A stretch of 64,000 bases of DNA from an uncultured Roseburia sp. (GTDB taxonomy: Bacteria; Bacillota; Clostridia; Lachnospirales; Lachnospiraceae). The position numbers were made by a program, and so were the translations under genes. Within the stretch, counting starts at the first letter, position 1. The number at the start of each line of letters is the position of its first letter. The notes under the pieces were generated by a model. That model did no database searches. It saw only the letters and a list, made by a program, of their open reading frames with translations, and was not told where the DNA came from. This document shows, one piece after another, positions 1 through 8,773 of this stretch. The DNA lies in the NCBI GenBank assembly GCA_934317215.1, contig CAKREH010000005.1:66336-130335 (forward strand), read 5' to 3'.

Positions 1-738
1 CAGCCGCAGGCTTAAAATGTGAAGCAGCGTATTTTCTTTTTCCTCCGCACATGCTTTCGGAAAAATCGTATCATACTGGCTTAAATCCGGGACTCCCTCC
101 TTAAAACACTGCCTTGCCCGGAAGCCTTCTCCCTCGATACTCCGCCCAAAAATATGTGCCGGAGCGATCTCATCATAGCTCTCATAATATTCAGGATAAA
201 AGACGGCTGCCTGCCCAGTTTTTCCTTGAAATGTCACTTCCATATCTGCAGAAATCCGGCTTAAGATCTGATTTGCCCCGCTGCGCTCCCCTACATCACA
301 GCGTACCGTCAGAAAATGAAACTTTTTACAGTTCATAAAAGCATCGCTTCCGATCTCTTCCAGATACTTTCCGGTCACAAGCATTTCTAATGCGGTGCAG
401 TTGTAAAATGCATAGTTTCCCACTTTGTGCATATTATCTGGCAGTGTCACCTTTTTTAACCTGTCACCGCTAAGTTCCACGAGACGTGTGTTCCAGTCTG
501 CACCATCTGCCGGTATCTCCTGCCACTTTTTTCCCTCCGTGTCATAAATACAGACCGTGCACTCGTATTCTGACGGCAGGTGTTTCGACACCGCAAAGCA
601 GTAATCCCCCGCCTCCATGACTGCACATCCGCCTAGCGTCTCCGGCACGATGACGTCCTCTGACTCTCCAAATATCCTCAAAATCCTTATACTTTCCTCA
701 TCGATTTTGTTCCAGTAAAACTGATAATATGTCTGCAT
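1..738 (-). CDS. Leucine-rich-repeat (BspA-like) protein, 3' end cut off
   Basis: This reading frame stays open from the ATG at 738 to the window edge (246 codons), so the C-terminus lies outside. A GAGGAG ribosome binding site sits about five bases before the start. Residues about 94-143 carry the BspA-type LRR_5 pattern twice (VGNYAFYNCTALEML, then IGSDAFMNCKKFHFL), with a more diverged unit near 28-49. There is no signal peptide or membrane segment in the visible part, so it is probably cytoplasmic. It ends 40 bases after the G3E GTPase on the same strand and may be co-transcribed with it. The repeats suggest protein-protein contact; the actual function is unknown. Confidence 0.75.
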   Translation of the reverse strand, partial: MQTYYQFYWNKIDEESIRILRIFGESEDVIVPETLGGCAVMEAGDYCFAVSKHLPSEYECTVCIYDTEGKKWQEIPADGADWNTRLVELSGDRLKKVTLPDNMHKVGNYAFYNCTALEMLVTGKYLEEIGSDAFMNCKKFHFLTVRCDVGERSGANQILSRISADMEVTFQGKTGQAAVFYPEYYESYDEIAPAHIFGRSIEGEGFRARQCFKEGVPDLSQYDTIFPKACAEEKENTLLHILSLRL

Positions 739-778
739 GGTACTCCTCATTTCTGTACTGTTCAATGCAATTAAGATC

Positions 779-1711
779 CTATGCTTCCAGACAGCTGCGG
801 ATTGCATCCTCCACCAGCTGTTCCCCGATCACGATGATGACCTCCTGCCCCATTTTGATCGGTGAGATCACCATATCCTTCCGGGTCGCATTGAGTTCGA
901 TCCACTGCTCTTTTTCATTCTTCATAAATCCCTTGACGCGGAATACATTTCCACAGGACTTGTCCGAGAACAATTTTTGTGCGGCTTCCTGTAATTTGAC
1001 CTCCGTCAGGTGCATATTCATAAAATAGAGAGACTGAAATGTTTTCTCCTGTGTCAGATCCGGCTTACGGTAGTTTTCCATGCGACAGCCACAGGATAAC
1101 AGCTTTTTAAAGTCCTCATCCGTCAGCTTATCCCAGTCTTTTGTGAAAACTTTATCAAACTGTCTCTTACACCCGATTTTTTCCAGTGCACGGTTTAAAT
1201 GGTCAACCGCATTTTTCTGATCCGGTTCTGTTGTCTCCTGTGTCTTACTAAGAATAATACACCCTGCATTCGCTGCCTGCGACGCAAGCAGAAAATCTGC
1301 ACCTTCCGGCAGGTTTTCTTCCAGATTCGAATCTAAGACGGTGATGACATTTCCGATCTGATACCAGCCGTCTAGCGGCTCCTCATGGAGCGTGTCAAAA
1401 AACTCGTCCACATCATAGATCCCGGATGGCTCCACGATCACGCGGTCATAACCGCACATTCCCATCGAGATCAGCTTGGTTTTAAAACGTCTCCGGTGGG
1501 TATCAGCATCACAGCCACCCGATATCATCTCAAGTTCACAGTTGTCACCCCTTAGATCGCCAAGCAGCATCATGTCCACATTGACCGCTCCAAAATCATT
1601 TTCCAGTATTCCGATATTCTGCCCCTGCGTGATCAGATAAGAGGCATACTTCCTTAAAAATGTTGTTTTCCCGGAACCTAAAAATCCGGTGATCAGATCT
1701 ATTTTTACCAT
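779..1711 (-). CDS. G3E-family (CobW/YjiA-like) P-loop GTPase
   Basis: The protein opens directly with a GTP-binding P-loop of the G3E type, GFLGSGKT at residues 9-16, followed by the family's NDFG (39-41 region), an EPSG block at 94-97 and a SKTQ base-recognition motif near 156. The C-terminal part (from about 250, FRVKGF) fits the CobW C-terminal domain. The family delivers metals (Co, Zn, Ni) or cofactors to client enzymes using GTP. The usual metal-binding CxCC motif after switch I is reduced here to SGGCDAD (64-70), with one cysteine, so metal handling is uncertain. It lies upstream of the LRR gene. The client is unknown. Confidence 0.85.
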   Translation of the reverse strand: MVKIDLITGFLGSGKTTFLRKYASYLITQGQNIGILENDFGAVNVDMMLLGDLRGDNCELEMISGGCDADTHRRRFKTKLISMGMCGYDRVIVEPSGIYDVDEFFDTLHEEPLDGWYQIGNVITVLDSNLEENLPEGADFLLASQAANAGCIILSKTQETTEPDQKNAVDHLNRALEKIGCKRQFDKVFTKDWDKLTDEDFKKLLSCGCRMENYRKPDLTQEKTFQSLYFMNMHLTEVKLQEAAQKLFSDKSCGNVFRVKGFMKNEKEQWIELNATRKDMVISPIKMGQEVIIVIGEQLVEDAIRSCLEA

Positions 1712-1812
1712 TTTTCACATTCTCCTTTTCAAATAATCTGCCACGAACTATCTCATAAGCTATAGTTTTTACATTAGTCCCAGCCGTGAAAAATTTTCTA
1801 TAAAGCAAGCAG

Positions 1813-1835
1813 AGAATCCTGTAAACCAGGATTCT
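1813..1835 (-). terminator. Possible terminator of the M14 peptidase gene
   Basis: A perfect 9-bp stem (AGAATCCTG / CAGGATTCT) with a 5-base loop lies 30 bases after the stop codon of the 1867-3189 gene. On the minus strand it is followed only by a broken T tract, so termination may be weak. Confidence 0.4.
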
Positions 1836-1866
1836 TTCTTATTCTGCCGCCCTTTTTCTTTTGATT

Positions 1867-3189
1867 TTAACGCAGCTGCGTCATGCCGCCAACCAAAATC
1901 CCCTTATTGTCATGATAAATTCTCTCAAACTGTGTCATCGGCAGTGGATTTTCTCCCATGCCCGCCTCGATTGTATAGCCCGGTCTGTCATATTCCTCTA
2001 TAAACCAGTCTTTATACCCGGCATAACCGGAAGCACCCGGTGTTTCTTCCACCGCATAGCCGCTCACACTGCCGAAATAATCTGCGATCTCTTTTGACCT
2101 TGCCGGCTCATAATCGAGATATTTCCAGTAAATGACCTCTCCCTGCGTGTGGTAAGCAAGGATCAGTAAAAAATCATTCTCTTTTGTCAGTTCATAGACT
2201 GCCACGCTCTCCGGCGCCGTGAGCGGTGCTTTTCCGACGTAGTCCCGCGGTGCAGGTTTGTCATAGCCCTGGGAAAACTTGATCTGTTTTGCCATCTCCC
2301 AGCCTGCCGGAAACTGCAGATTTAAATCTACCCCGTCAATATTTGCCTTCCAGCCATCCGGAAACGGAATCGACAGATAATCATCTGCGATCCGTTTTGC
2401 CCTGCGGTAATATACACCACTGTTTAACAGACCATTGACTAAATCCACCCCATCCGGATTGACAAGCGGCACCATACAGAGCCTGAATTCATCAAACAAT
2501 GTCCGCGCATCCACCAATTCCTGCTCCATGCCCGGCTGTCCGTCATTCTCCTCCCGGGTGACCGGTGAAAACGCAATGTTTCCGCCCACCGCATAAGCCG
2601 CCGCGTACTCCTCTGCAAACGTTAAGAGCACCGGCGTTGTAATACTCTCATTTGCATGATAGGAAGCGCTGTAAAATACCTGTTTCCCACCGGTTCCGAT
2701 CCAAAGGCTGTGGATATCCTTTCCCATCACACTTTTTCCGATGACACCGGCGGACAGAAACGGATAGCGCACCACAAGCCCCTCTATGATCCACTGTGTC
2801 AGGACTGACGTATATTTTACCATCTGCGGAACTAACGGAAATCCAAGCGGGATCGCCAAAACGGCATCAACAACCAGATCATCCGGGTCGATCAGCGGAT
2901 TTGCCACAAGGATTGCCTCCTCCGTTGTCCCATATCTGCGCGCCAGTCCAAAGACTGTATCTCCATTTTCAATCGTATGCATGCGGTATCCGGTCAGATA
3001 TGGTTTTAACTGCTCCCATACCGCACGGTTTACCGTACACACATCCGTATTTCCGGTAAAATCTTTCAGCGCCTGACAGGTGCGCTCCCCGAAAATCCCG
3101 TCAATTCTCGTCGGATATCCCGCTCTGGTCAATGCAAGCTGCAAATATTCCACCCAGATACCACGGTCTCCCTGTATTAAAAATTGCAT
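1867..3189 (-). CDS. Peptidoglycan-binding/LysM protein with M14 (gamma-D-Glu-Dpm) peptidase
   Basis: Three domains are visible: a PG_binding_1 domain (about 1-60), one LysM domain (about 69-115) and a zinc carboxypeptidase-like M14 domain (about 125-440). Zinc ligands H178 and E181 (HANE) and H347 (AYHTQG) are present, as is the catalytic glutamate E408 (TIEAGMGE). The GVDLNLQFPAGW block at 286-297 resembles gamma-D-glutamyl-meso-diaminopimelate peptidases, which cut the stem peptide of peptidoglycan; this agrees with the DAP-type MurE in the window. No signal peptide is visible, so it may act on imported muropeptides or during sporulation. The length (440) is normal for the PG-LysM-M14 form. 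Confidence 0.85.
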   Translation of the reverse strand: MQFLIQGDRGIWVEYLQLALTRAGYPTRIDGIFGERTCQALKDFTGNTDVCTVNRAVWEQLKPYLTGYRMHTIENGDTVFGLARRYGTTEEAILVANPLIDPDDLVVDAVLAIPLGFPLVPQMVKYTSVLTQWIIEGLVVRYPFLSAGVIGKSVMGKDIHSLWIGTGGKQVFYSASYHANESITTPVLLTFAEEYAAAYAVGGNIAFSPVTREENDGQPGMEQELVDARTLFDEFRLCMVPLVNPDGVDLVNGLLNSGVYYRRAKRIADDYLSIPFPDGWKANIDGVDLNLQFPAGWEMAKQIKFSQGYDKPAPRDYVGKAPLTAPESVAVYELTKENDFLLILAYHTQGEVIYWKYLDYEPARSKEIADYFGSVSGYAVEETPGASGYAGYKDWFIEEYDRPGYTIEAGMGENPLPMTQFERIYHDNKGILVGGMTQLR

Positions 3190-3284
3190 ATTTTCCCCTT
3201 TGTATCATTCTTTCCACTATTATATGCACCTTTCCGTAAAGATTTTCTTTTTTAGATCCGGGTGTTAAAAAATATACTGTTATC

Positions 3285-5444
3285 CTATTTCACAAAAGCG
3301 ATATTATCCATGTTCACCGCACCGTTTTCTATCCTGTCAAACGCAAACCGTACACTTCTGATCTGACTCCTGTCAAATCCGTTTTCCTCCGTAAACTGCT
3401 TTTCTGTGATATGCACGGTCTGAAGCTGCCTCTTATATTCATTTTTTCCTGTGATATACTGAATCTTGGATAATTTTACCGGAAATGCCGGATACAGGAT
3501 CGTAGAATCGCATAAAGTACTGACCGCACGATTTCCATGGATATCTGTCAGCACCACAGAAAAATCCATCGGTTCATTCTCCGCTTTCTCCCTCAAATCC
3601 ATGGCATCAAAACAGATTCCGCCCTCTCCCATTGCCATCGGCTCATCCAGAGCGATCTCATAATATGCAGCTTTAGTGTCCTTCCATTTCAGGCGCACTG
3701 CATGGTTCTCCCTCTTTCCCATCGCCGATTCAGAATCCGCCAATTCTTCCTCCGTCCACATTGTAAAATGCTCCGCTGATACGCTGCCACATGGTGCCGT
3801 TTCTAAATCAGAGTCCTCCTCATAATCAGTGATAAACAAAGCGTCTGACGTTTCATACTGCTGCACATAAAGTGTTTCCGGCAGATATTCCGCATACTTT
3901 GCATAATCTGTCAGAAAATCCGCATAGGTGTCTTTTCCCTTTAAGCTCTTATCTAAAAAAACAAGCGAGGCAATTTTTAAGATCTCCTGCTGATCCTCCG
4001 CTGTAATAAAATTTTTAACATTCAGCCACAGGGAAAACGGTCTCCCGATATCATATTCTCCCCATTCCGTATTGAATTGCCCGTGATTTGCACCGGCAAT
4101 ATAGAGCGAAGATGCTATATACGATCTGTCTTTTGAAAATGAAACATTCTCATACTGCTCATTTCCGAGAAAAACACTGATGTCCTGATCGTTTGCCCCC
4201 TGCAGCACCAGATAATCGACATCTGACAATTCCGTTTCATGCCCCGCCGGCAGATACTGGTTGACAGACGGTGCAACTGCGATAAGTGCCCGGATTCTGT
4301 AATGATAATCAAACGTAAACATTCCATTGCTCGGGTATGCATCATACTCATTAAAAAGATATGCATCCGCGATCATCTCACCGCCCCGCGAATGTCCCAT
4401 CAGTGCAATATTATCCTCATCGATCTTACTGTAGACCGGCTGCAATTCATCCCCGTTTTTCTCTAAGATCTCCCCGATATTTTCCAAAAGAAGAACAGCG
4501 CGCGCATCATTTTCCCCACTTCTCTCATTTAAAATATTTTCATCCACAGAAACGAACACATAGCCGTGTGATGCCAGATACTCTCCGAGATAATCATATC
4601 CAAGATATGACTCTGCCGTAATGCTGTGGTTGCCGTGCGCCATAAACACGGCCGGACAGTTTTCTGCCTCCTTTGGAAACCAGATTTTTCCCGCGATTGG
4701 TGCATCTTTTCTGGTATGTTTCGTAAAGAAACTGCGATAGATTCTGTGCCACTTTTTCTCTTTTGCCACATATGGACTTAAATCCACTGTCCCCGTCGTC
4801 ATATCGGTTCCACCATCCGGACCATAAGTCAAACAGACGGGCGTATATGCTCCTTTTGCACAGTAATCTGCAAATCCTGCCACCTCACCTGCCTGTGTCA
4901 CATAGATATTTTTTTCGAGATAATCCGAAATATATCTGTCCGAAAATCCCTGTCCAAACAAAAATGCCAAAAATGCGCACCAGACGGTGCAGCCCGCTGC
5001 AAAATAGATTCCACTAAACAGTGTATGCCGTCGTTTCACAAGCCACGCCCAGATAAATCTTCCCGATAACAGCAGCAAAAAATAAATCAATGCAGCAAAA
5101 AAAGTGCTGACCATATGTTCATTGCCAACACTTCCATATACACAGCAGCAGACAAATATCAAAAATCCTGCAATCCCATACAAAAAACTCTCAATATTGC
5201 GATGCCAGATGCGGCCGCCGATGCGCGAAAACAGACATGCTGCCCCCGCGAGCAGCATATCGCCTAAGATCACTCCTCCAACGAAAAAAATCAGTTTCGT
5301 TCCAAAATATTCAGATGCCAGTGCACCGCAGAAAAATCCCGTGATCACAAGCACCACCAATTTCATTCCCCATCCGGTATCTTTCAGATTCAACCGGTAT
5401 GCCCTGCCATATCCCTGCAGTCTGCCACGCAAAAATTTTCTCAT
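3285..5444 (-). CDS. Polytopic membrane protein with alpha/beta-hydrolase domain
   Basis: The N-terminal 165 residues hold about five hydrophobic segments (near 28-44, 51-71, 86-104, 114-135, 143-164). A large domain follows with an alpha/beta hydrolase core: an oxyanion-type MAHGNH at 268-273, nucleophile motif GHSRG at 350-354 (Ser352), a candidate acid in GANDQD (419-421) and His454 in ANHG. It resembles the dienelactone-hydrolase/PET-hydrolase-like group, and the C-terminal 200 residues look like a beta-rich accessory domain. Substrate unknown, probably an ester outside the membrane. The start lies three bases after the stop of the GGDEF gene at 5448, so the two form an operon. Confidence 0.75.
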   Translation of the reverse strand: MRKFLRGRLQGYGRAYRLNLKDTGWGMKLVVLVITGFFCGALASEYFGTKLIFFVGGVILGDMLLAGAACLFSRIGGRIWHRNIESFLYGIAGFLIFVCCCVYGSVGNEHMVSTFFAALIYFLLLLSGRFIWAWLVKRRHTLFSGIYFAAGCTVWCAFLAFLFGQGFSDRYISDYLEKNIYVTQAGEVAGFADYCAKGAYTPVCLTYGPDGGTDMTTGTVDLSPYVAKEKKWHRIYRSFFTKHTRKDAPIAGKIWFPKEAENCPAVFMAHGNHSITAESYLGYDYLGEYLASHGYVFVSVDENILNERSGENDARAVLLLENIGEILEKNGDELQPVYSKIDEDNIALMGHSRGGEMIADAYLFNEYDAYPSNGMFTFDYHYRIRALIAVAPSVNQYLPAGHETELSDVDYLVLQGANDQDISVFLGNEQYENVSFSKDRSYIASSLYIAGANHGQFNTEWGEYDIGRPFSLWLNVKNFITAEDQQEILKIASLVFLDKSLKGKDTYADFLTDYAKYAEYLPETLYVQQYETSDALFITDYEEDSDLETAPCGSVSAEHFTMWTEEELADSESAMGKRENHAVRLKWKDTKAAYYEIALDEPMAMGEGGICFDAMDLREKAENEPMDFSVVLTDIHGNRAVSTLCDSTILYPAFPVKLSKIQYITGKNEYKRQLQTVHITEKQFTEENGFDRSQIRSVRFAFDRIENGAVNMDNIAFVK

Positions 5445-5447
5445 CTG

Positions 5448-7376
5448 TCAACTGTCCCTGCTTACTTTTTTCTCCGCTTTTTCCTCATACATCAGCATTT
5501 CAGCCCGTTTTACATAACTCTCTAACACGTTTTCTTCCCCGGGATGTGCGACCACATCACCGATACTTGCGCTCAAATCAAAAGGGAGCTGCATTGCTCT
5601 CTGTGTCTTACTCAATTCCGTCCGGATCTTCTGTGCTAATACCCTGCCGGATTCCTCGTCCTTTGCGCCCTCTAACACAATAAACTCATCGCCGCCTGTC
5701 CGCGCTGCGATTGCATCTGCATCACAGTGTTTCAACATCGCTTTTGCAATGGAAATGATCGCAAAATCCCCATACTCATGTCCAAAAGTATCGTTAATGT
5801 ATTTCAACCGGTCTAAATCGATAAACATCACTAACACAGGCATTTTTTTCTCGCGCATAATCGTGAAGTAACTTATCGACAACTTCTGGTATCCCATGCG
5901 GTTATAAAGTCCCGTCACAGAATCCCTGACATAAAGATCGGAAAGGATCTGGTTCATATACTCTAATTTTTCTTTTTTATGGAGATTTTCCATCGCATTG
6001 GTCAGTGTTTTTATCACCTGGAACAGATATTGTTTTTCCATCAGATAAACTGCATTTTCAATAACAAAATACCCGACTGTACGGTTTCTGAAATGCATTG
6101 GCAGAAACAGAAAATCCGTTCCGCCCTTTTGTGGTTCAAAAAATGGAAAAATACCTTCGATCTCCATCTGGTCTGTATCCAGCATTTTACCATTTTTATA
6201 TGCAAACTTTACCTGCATGCATTTCGGATAGCCCTCCACATGAAAATCTTCCTCCTCAAAAAAGCTGAGGCTCCGATGTGTTTTCACCTGTTCCTTATAC
6301 GTATCCATATGTGAATCCAGTATCAAATACATCGCATCACACTTTAAAGACGGGATACATTGTGGAATACAATACATCATCTCACGGACTGTATTGCATT
6401 TGAGAAGCTCGTATTCCAGGGAAAATACTTCATCCTCAAACCGTGCTGTCTCAATTCCATACATGACCTGCCCTTTTAAATATTCTGCCTGATCCGGCAC
6501 TTCTCCCGGCATACAGCCACAGCTGTCCCAGAAAATGCCTTCTGTATCCGTATAATAAAACCGGTCCGGTTTTTCCCCTTTCCAGATGTGAAGGAACAGA
6601 TCTACACATGCGATTCCGACATTTTCCCGGATATGACTGATTGTAGAGATCCTCGGTTCATAATATGCCGCTTTGTCAAAATTATCAAAACCTGTCACAC
6701 AAAAATCTTCCGGCACCTGGTATCCGTGCGCCTTGGCTGCCTCGCACACGCCGACTGCAATATTATCATTTCCACAGATAATCGCCTGTGGCAGCCTGCC
6801 TTTATCGTGTGTTTCAAGCAATTTTTCAAATCCGTTGACTCCACACTGATATTCAAAGCTCTCACAATAAAAATCAGACTCCGAATATGTAAGCTGCTTT
6901 TCATCCATATATGCCTTTAAGGCAGCAATTCTTTTTACATTCTCATAATTATCTTCCGGACCCATGACAAACCAGTATTTTTTACATCCGTGTTTCTCAT
7001 AAAGATGTTCGATCATCATCCGCATTGCTTTTTCATTGTTGATCCCGACGTAATAAAAATCTTCCATCTCATTTGCAATTGAAATGACAGGTACACCGGA
7101 CTCTTTTGCCCGCCGTATCACATCTTCCCGCACTTTCGGGTAGCCAATGTTATTGAGATCAAGAATGATTCCGTCAAACTCATGCAGATCCGGAAGCCGG
7201 TATATATTATATTCACCGGTATTATACTCCTCATCGCAGCTCCATCCCCCCGAACTGTTAAAGATGTACAGACTCACTTCCTCGCCGGTCTGTCTGATTC
7301 TCTGAAGAATTCCTGCCGGCCATGCAAAAGTAAACCACCTTTTCCAGCCATCCATAATCAGTGCAATTTTCTTCAT
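5448..7376 (-). CDS. LacI-type sugar-binding domain fused to GGDEF diguanylate cyclase
   Basis: Residues 1 to about 275 match the periplasmic-binding-protein-like sensor of LacI/GalR repressors (MKKIALIMDGW start, repeated Rossmann halves, VTGFDNFDKA). There is no helix-turn-helix in front and no signal peptide or membrane segment. A GAF-like middle (about 290-460) leads to a GGDEF domain with motif RTGGDEF (GGDEF at 561-565), so synthesis of cyclic-di-GMP is likely. No RxxD inhibitory site precedes it. The protein therefore looks like a cytoplasmic sugar or nucleoside sensor that sets c-di-GMP level. It is followed without a gap by the membrane hydrolase. The region upstream holds a long inverted repeat (7417-7495). 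Confidence 0.85.
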   Translation of the reverse strand: MKKIALIMDGWKRWFTFAWPAGILQRIRQTGEEVSLYIFNSSGGWSCDEEYNTGEYNIYRLPDLHEFDGIILDLNNIGYPKVREDVIRRAKESGVPVISIANEMEDFYYVGINNEKAMRMMIEHLYEKHGCKKYWFVMGPEDNYENVKRIAALKAYMDEKQLTYSESDFYCESFEYQCGVNGFEKLLETHDKGRLPQAIICGNDNIAVGVCEAAKAHGYQVPEDFCVTGFDNFDKAAYYEPRISTISHIRENVGIACVDLFLHIWKGEKPDRFYYTDTEGIFWDSCGCMPGEVPDQAEYLKGQVMYGIETARFEDEVFSLEYELLKCNTVREMMYCIPQCIPSLKCDAMYLILDSHMDTYKEQVKTHRSLSFFEEEDFHVEGYPKCMQVKFAYKNGKMLDTDQMEIEGIFPFFEPQKGGTDFLFLPMHFRNRTVGYFVIENAVYLMEKQYLFQVIKTLTNAMENLHKKEKLEYMNQILSDLYVRDSVTGLYNRMGYQKLSISYFTIMREKKMPVLVMFIDLDRLKYINDTFGHEYGDFAIISIAKAMLKHCDADAIAARTGGDEFIVLEGAKDEESGRVLAQKIRTELSKTQRAMQLPFDLSASIGDVVAHPGEENVLESYVKRAEMLMYEEKAEKKVSRDS

Positions 7377-7416
7377 GACTCTCTCCTGTCCACCTTAATC
7401 CTGATAGGGTACTATA

Positions 7417-7495
7417 CTAGTACATCGTTTTCAAAATAACTACACCATTCACTTGCCTGCGAATTGGTATCGTTATTTACGAAACGATGTACCAG
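7417..7495. repeat. Inverted repeat, 30-bp arms, upstream of the sensor-GGDEF gene
   Basis: Arms 7417-7446 and 7466-7495 match in 24 of 30 positions when one is reverse-complemented, with GTACATCGTTT conserved at the outer ends; the spacer is 19 bases. It fills the space between the efp terminator and the sensor-GGDEF gene, where a promoter or operator would lie. Confidence 0.6.
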
Positions 7496-7498
7496 ACG

Positions 7499-7530
7499 AA
7501 AAAACCCCGGAAACAAAATGCTTCCGGGGT
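7499..7530 (-). terminator. Rho-independent terminator of efp
   Basis: A 9-bp stem (ACCCCGGAA / TTCCGGGGT) with a 9-base loop is followed on the minus strand by six T residues. It lies 30 bases after the efp stop codon. Confidence 0.9.
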
Positions 7531-7559
7531 CTTCTATGCCAAATCAGCACTCGCACCCA

Positions 7560-8117
7560 TTAAACTCTGGATAAGTACTCACCTGTTCTTGTATCGATCT
7601 TGATCACATCATCCTGCTCAACGAATAATGGAACAGATACAGTTGCACCAGTTTCAACAACTGCAGGTTTTGTAGCACCTGTTGCTGTATCGCCTTTGAA
7701 TCCTGGCTCTGTATCAGTAATTCTTAACTCTACGAACAGAGGTGGCTCTACTGCGAATACGCTTCCGTTGTGGGAGCACATTTTAACCATTTCGTTCTCT
7801 TTTACGAATTTTAAGGCATCACCGATATCGTCTTTGGATAAAGCGATCTGGTCATATGTCTCAACATCCATGAAGTAGAATAAATCTCCATCTGCATACA
7901 GATACTGATAATCTTTTCTGTCAATACGTGCCTGTGGGCATTTCTCTGTAGGACGGAATGTTTTCTCAACAACACCGCCACTCTTAATATTTTTTAACTT
8001 AGTTCTAACAAACGCTGCACCTTTACCTGGTTTAACGTGCTGGAATTCAATGATCTGGTAAATGTTACCCTCTAACTCGATGGTAATACCATTTCTGAAA
8101 TCTCCTGCTGAAATCAT
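7560..8117 (-). CDS. efp: Elongation factor P
   Basis: A full-length 185-residue EF-P, with the KOW-like N-terminal domain and two OB domains. It enters stalled ribosomes between the P and E sites and speeds peptide-bond formation at consecutive prolines. The loop that reaches the peptidyl-transferase centre reads KPGKGAA, with Lys32 at the tip, the residue that is modified in many bacteria; no modification gene is seen in this window. An AAGGAGG binding site lies just before the ATG. A consensus-like promoter upstream and a strong terminator downstream suggest it is transcribed alone. Confidence 0.97.
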   Translation of the reverse strand: MISAGDFRNGITIELEGNIYQIIEFQHVKPGKGAAFVRTKLKNIKSGGVVEKTFRPTEKCPQARIDRKDYQYLYADGDLFYFMDVETYDQIALSKDDIGDALKFVKENEMVKMCSHNGSVFAVEPPLFVELRITDTEPGFKGDTATGATKPAVVETGATVSVPLFVEQDDVIKIDTRTGEYLSRV

Positions 8118-8168
8118 GTAACTTCCTCCTTAAACATACGCCCGGATTTTGGACTCTCTGATTTCTCT

Positions 8169-8197
8169 ATTTTATAATAAATGCCTGTACATTTCAA
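8169..8197 (-). promoter_or_regulatory. Probable sigma-A promoter of efp
   Basis: On the minus strand TTGAAA (8197-8192), a 17-base spacer and TAAAAT (8174-8169) lie about 50 bases before the efp start. Confidence 0.5.
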
Positions 8198-8243
8198 GCT
8201 TTTTTTCGTTTTGCCCCATCAAATTGACAAAAAAACTGCGGCT

Positions 8244-8690
8244 TTATTCATTTCGCTCCTCAATCTCATGGATCAGGTCAATTCTCGTCTGGTGTCTTCC
8301 GCCTGAAAACTCTGCATCTAAATATGCTTTTACGATGTCTTTTGCAAGCTCTGTTCCTACGATTCTTGCACCGAATGCAATAATGTTTGCATTATTATGC
8401 TCTTTGACAAGTCTTGCAGTTGCACAGTCAGAACATACAGCCGCACGTACTCCCTTTACTTTATTCGCAGCAATCGAAATACCAACTCCGGTTCCGCAGA
8501 TCAGCACTCCGCAGTCTGCCTCCCCTGCCACAACAGCACGTCCGACTTTTTCACCGTACTCCGGATAATTGCAGCTGTCTAAGGTATCTGTTCCAAAATT
8601 AATGACCTCATGACCTAATTCTTTCAAATAATCCATGATGACAAATTTTAACTCTGTTGCTGCATGATCATTTCCAATCGCGATTTTCAT
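8244..8690 (-). CDS. rpiB: Ribose-5-phosphate isomerase B
   Basis: A 148-residue RpiB/LacAB-family sugar-phosphate isomerase that interconverts ribose 5-phosphate and ribulose 5-phosphate in the pentose phosphate pathway. Visible active-site pieces are NDH at 7-9, the catalytic cysteine in CGTGVG (Cys65), the HNNAN block (98-102) and FGARIVG (107-113). I start at the ATG at 8690 because AGGA sits seven bases before it; an in-frame ATG four codons upstream (8702) overlaps that site. The other pentose-pathway gene here, rpe, is 5 kb away, so they are not an operon. Confidence 0.93.
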   Translation of the reverse strand: MKIAIGNDHAATELKFVIMDYLKELGHEVINFGTDTLDSCNYPEYGEKVGRAVVAGEADCGVLICGTGVGISIAANKVKGVRAAVCSDCATARLVKEHNNANIIAFGARIVGTELAKDIVKAYLDAEFSGGRHQTRIDLIHEIEERNE

Positions 8691-8773
8691 TTTTTTCCTC
8701 ATTTCTTTCTATTTTATTTACTCTTAAATGAGCATTTTATCCATGACAATAGCGCTGCCCAAAAATATGCTGT

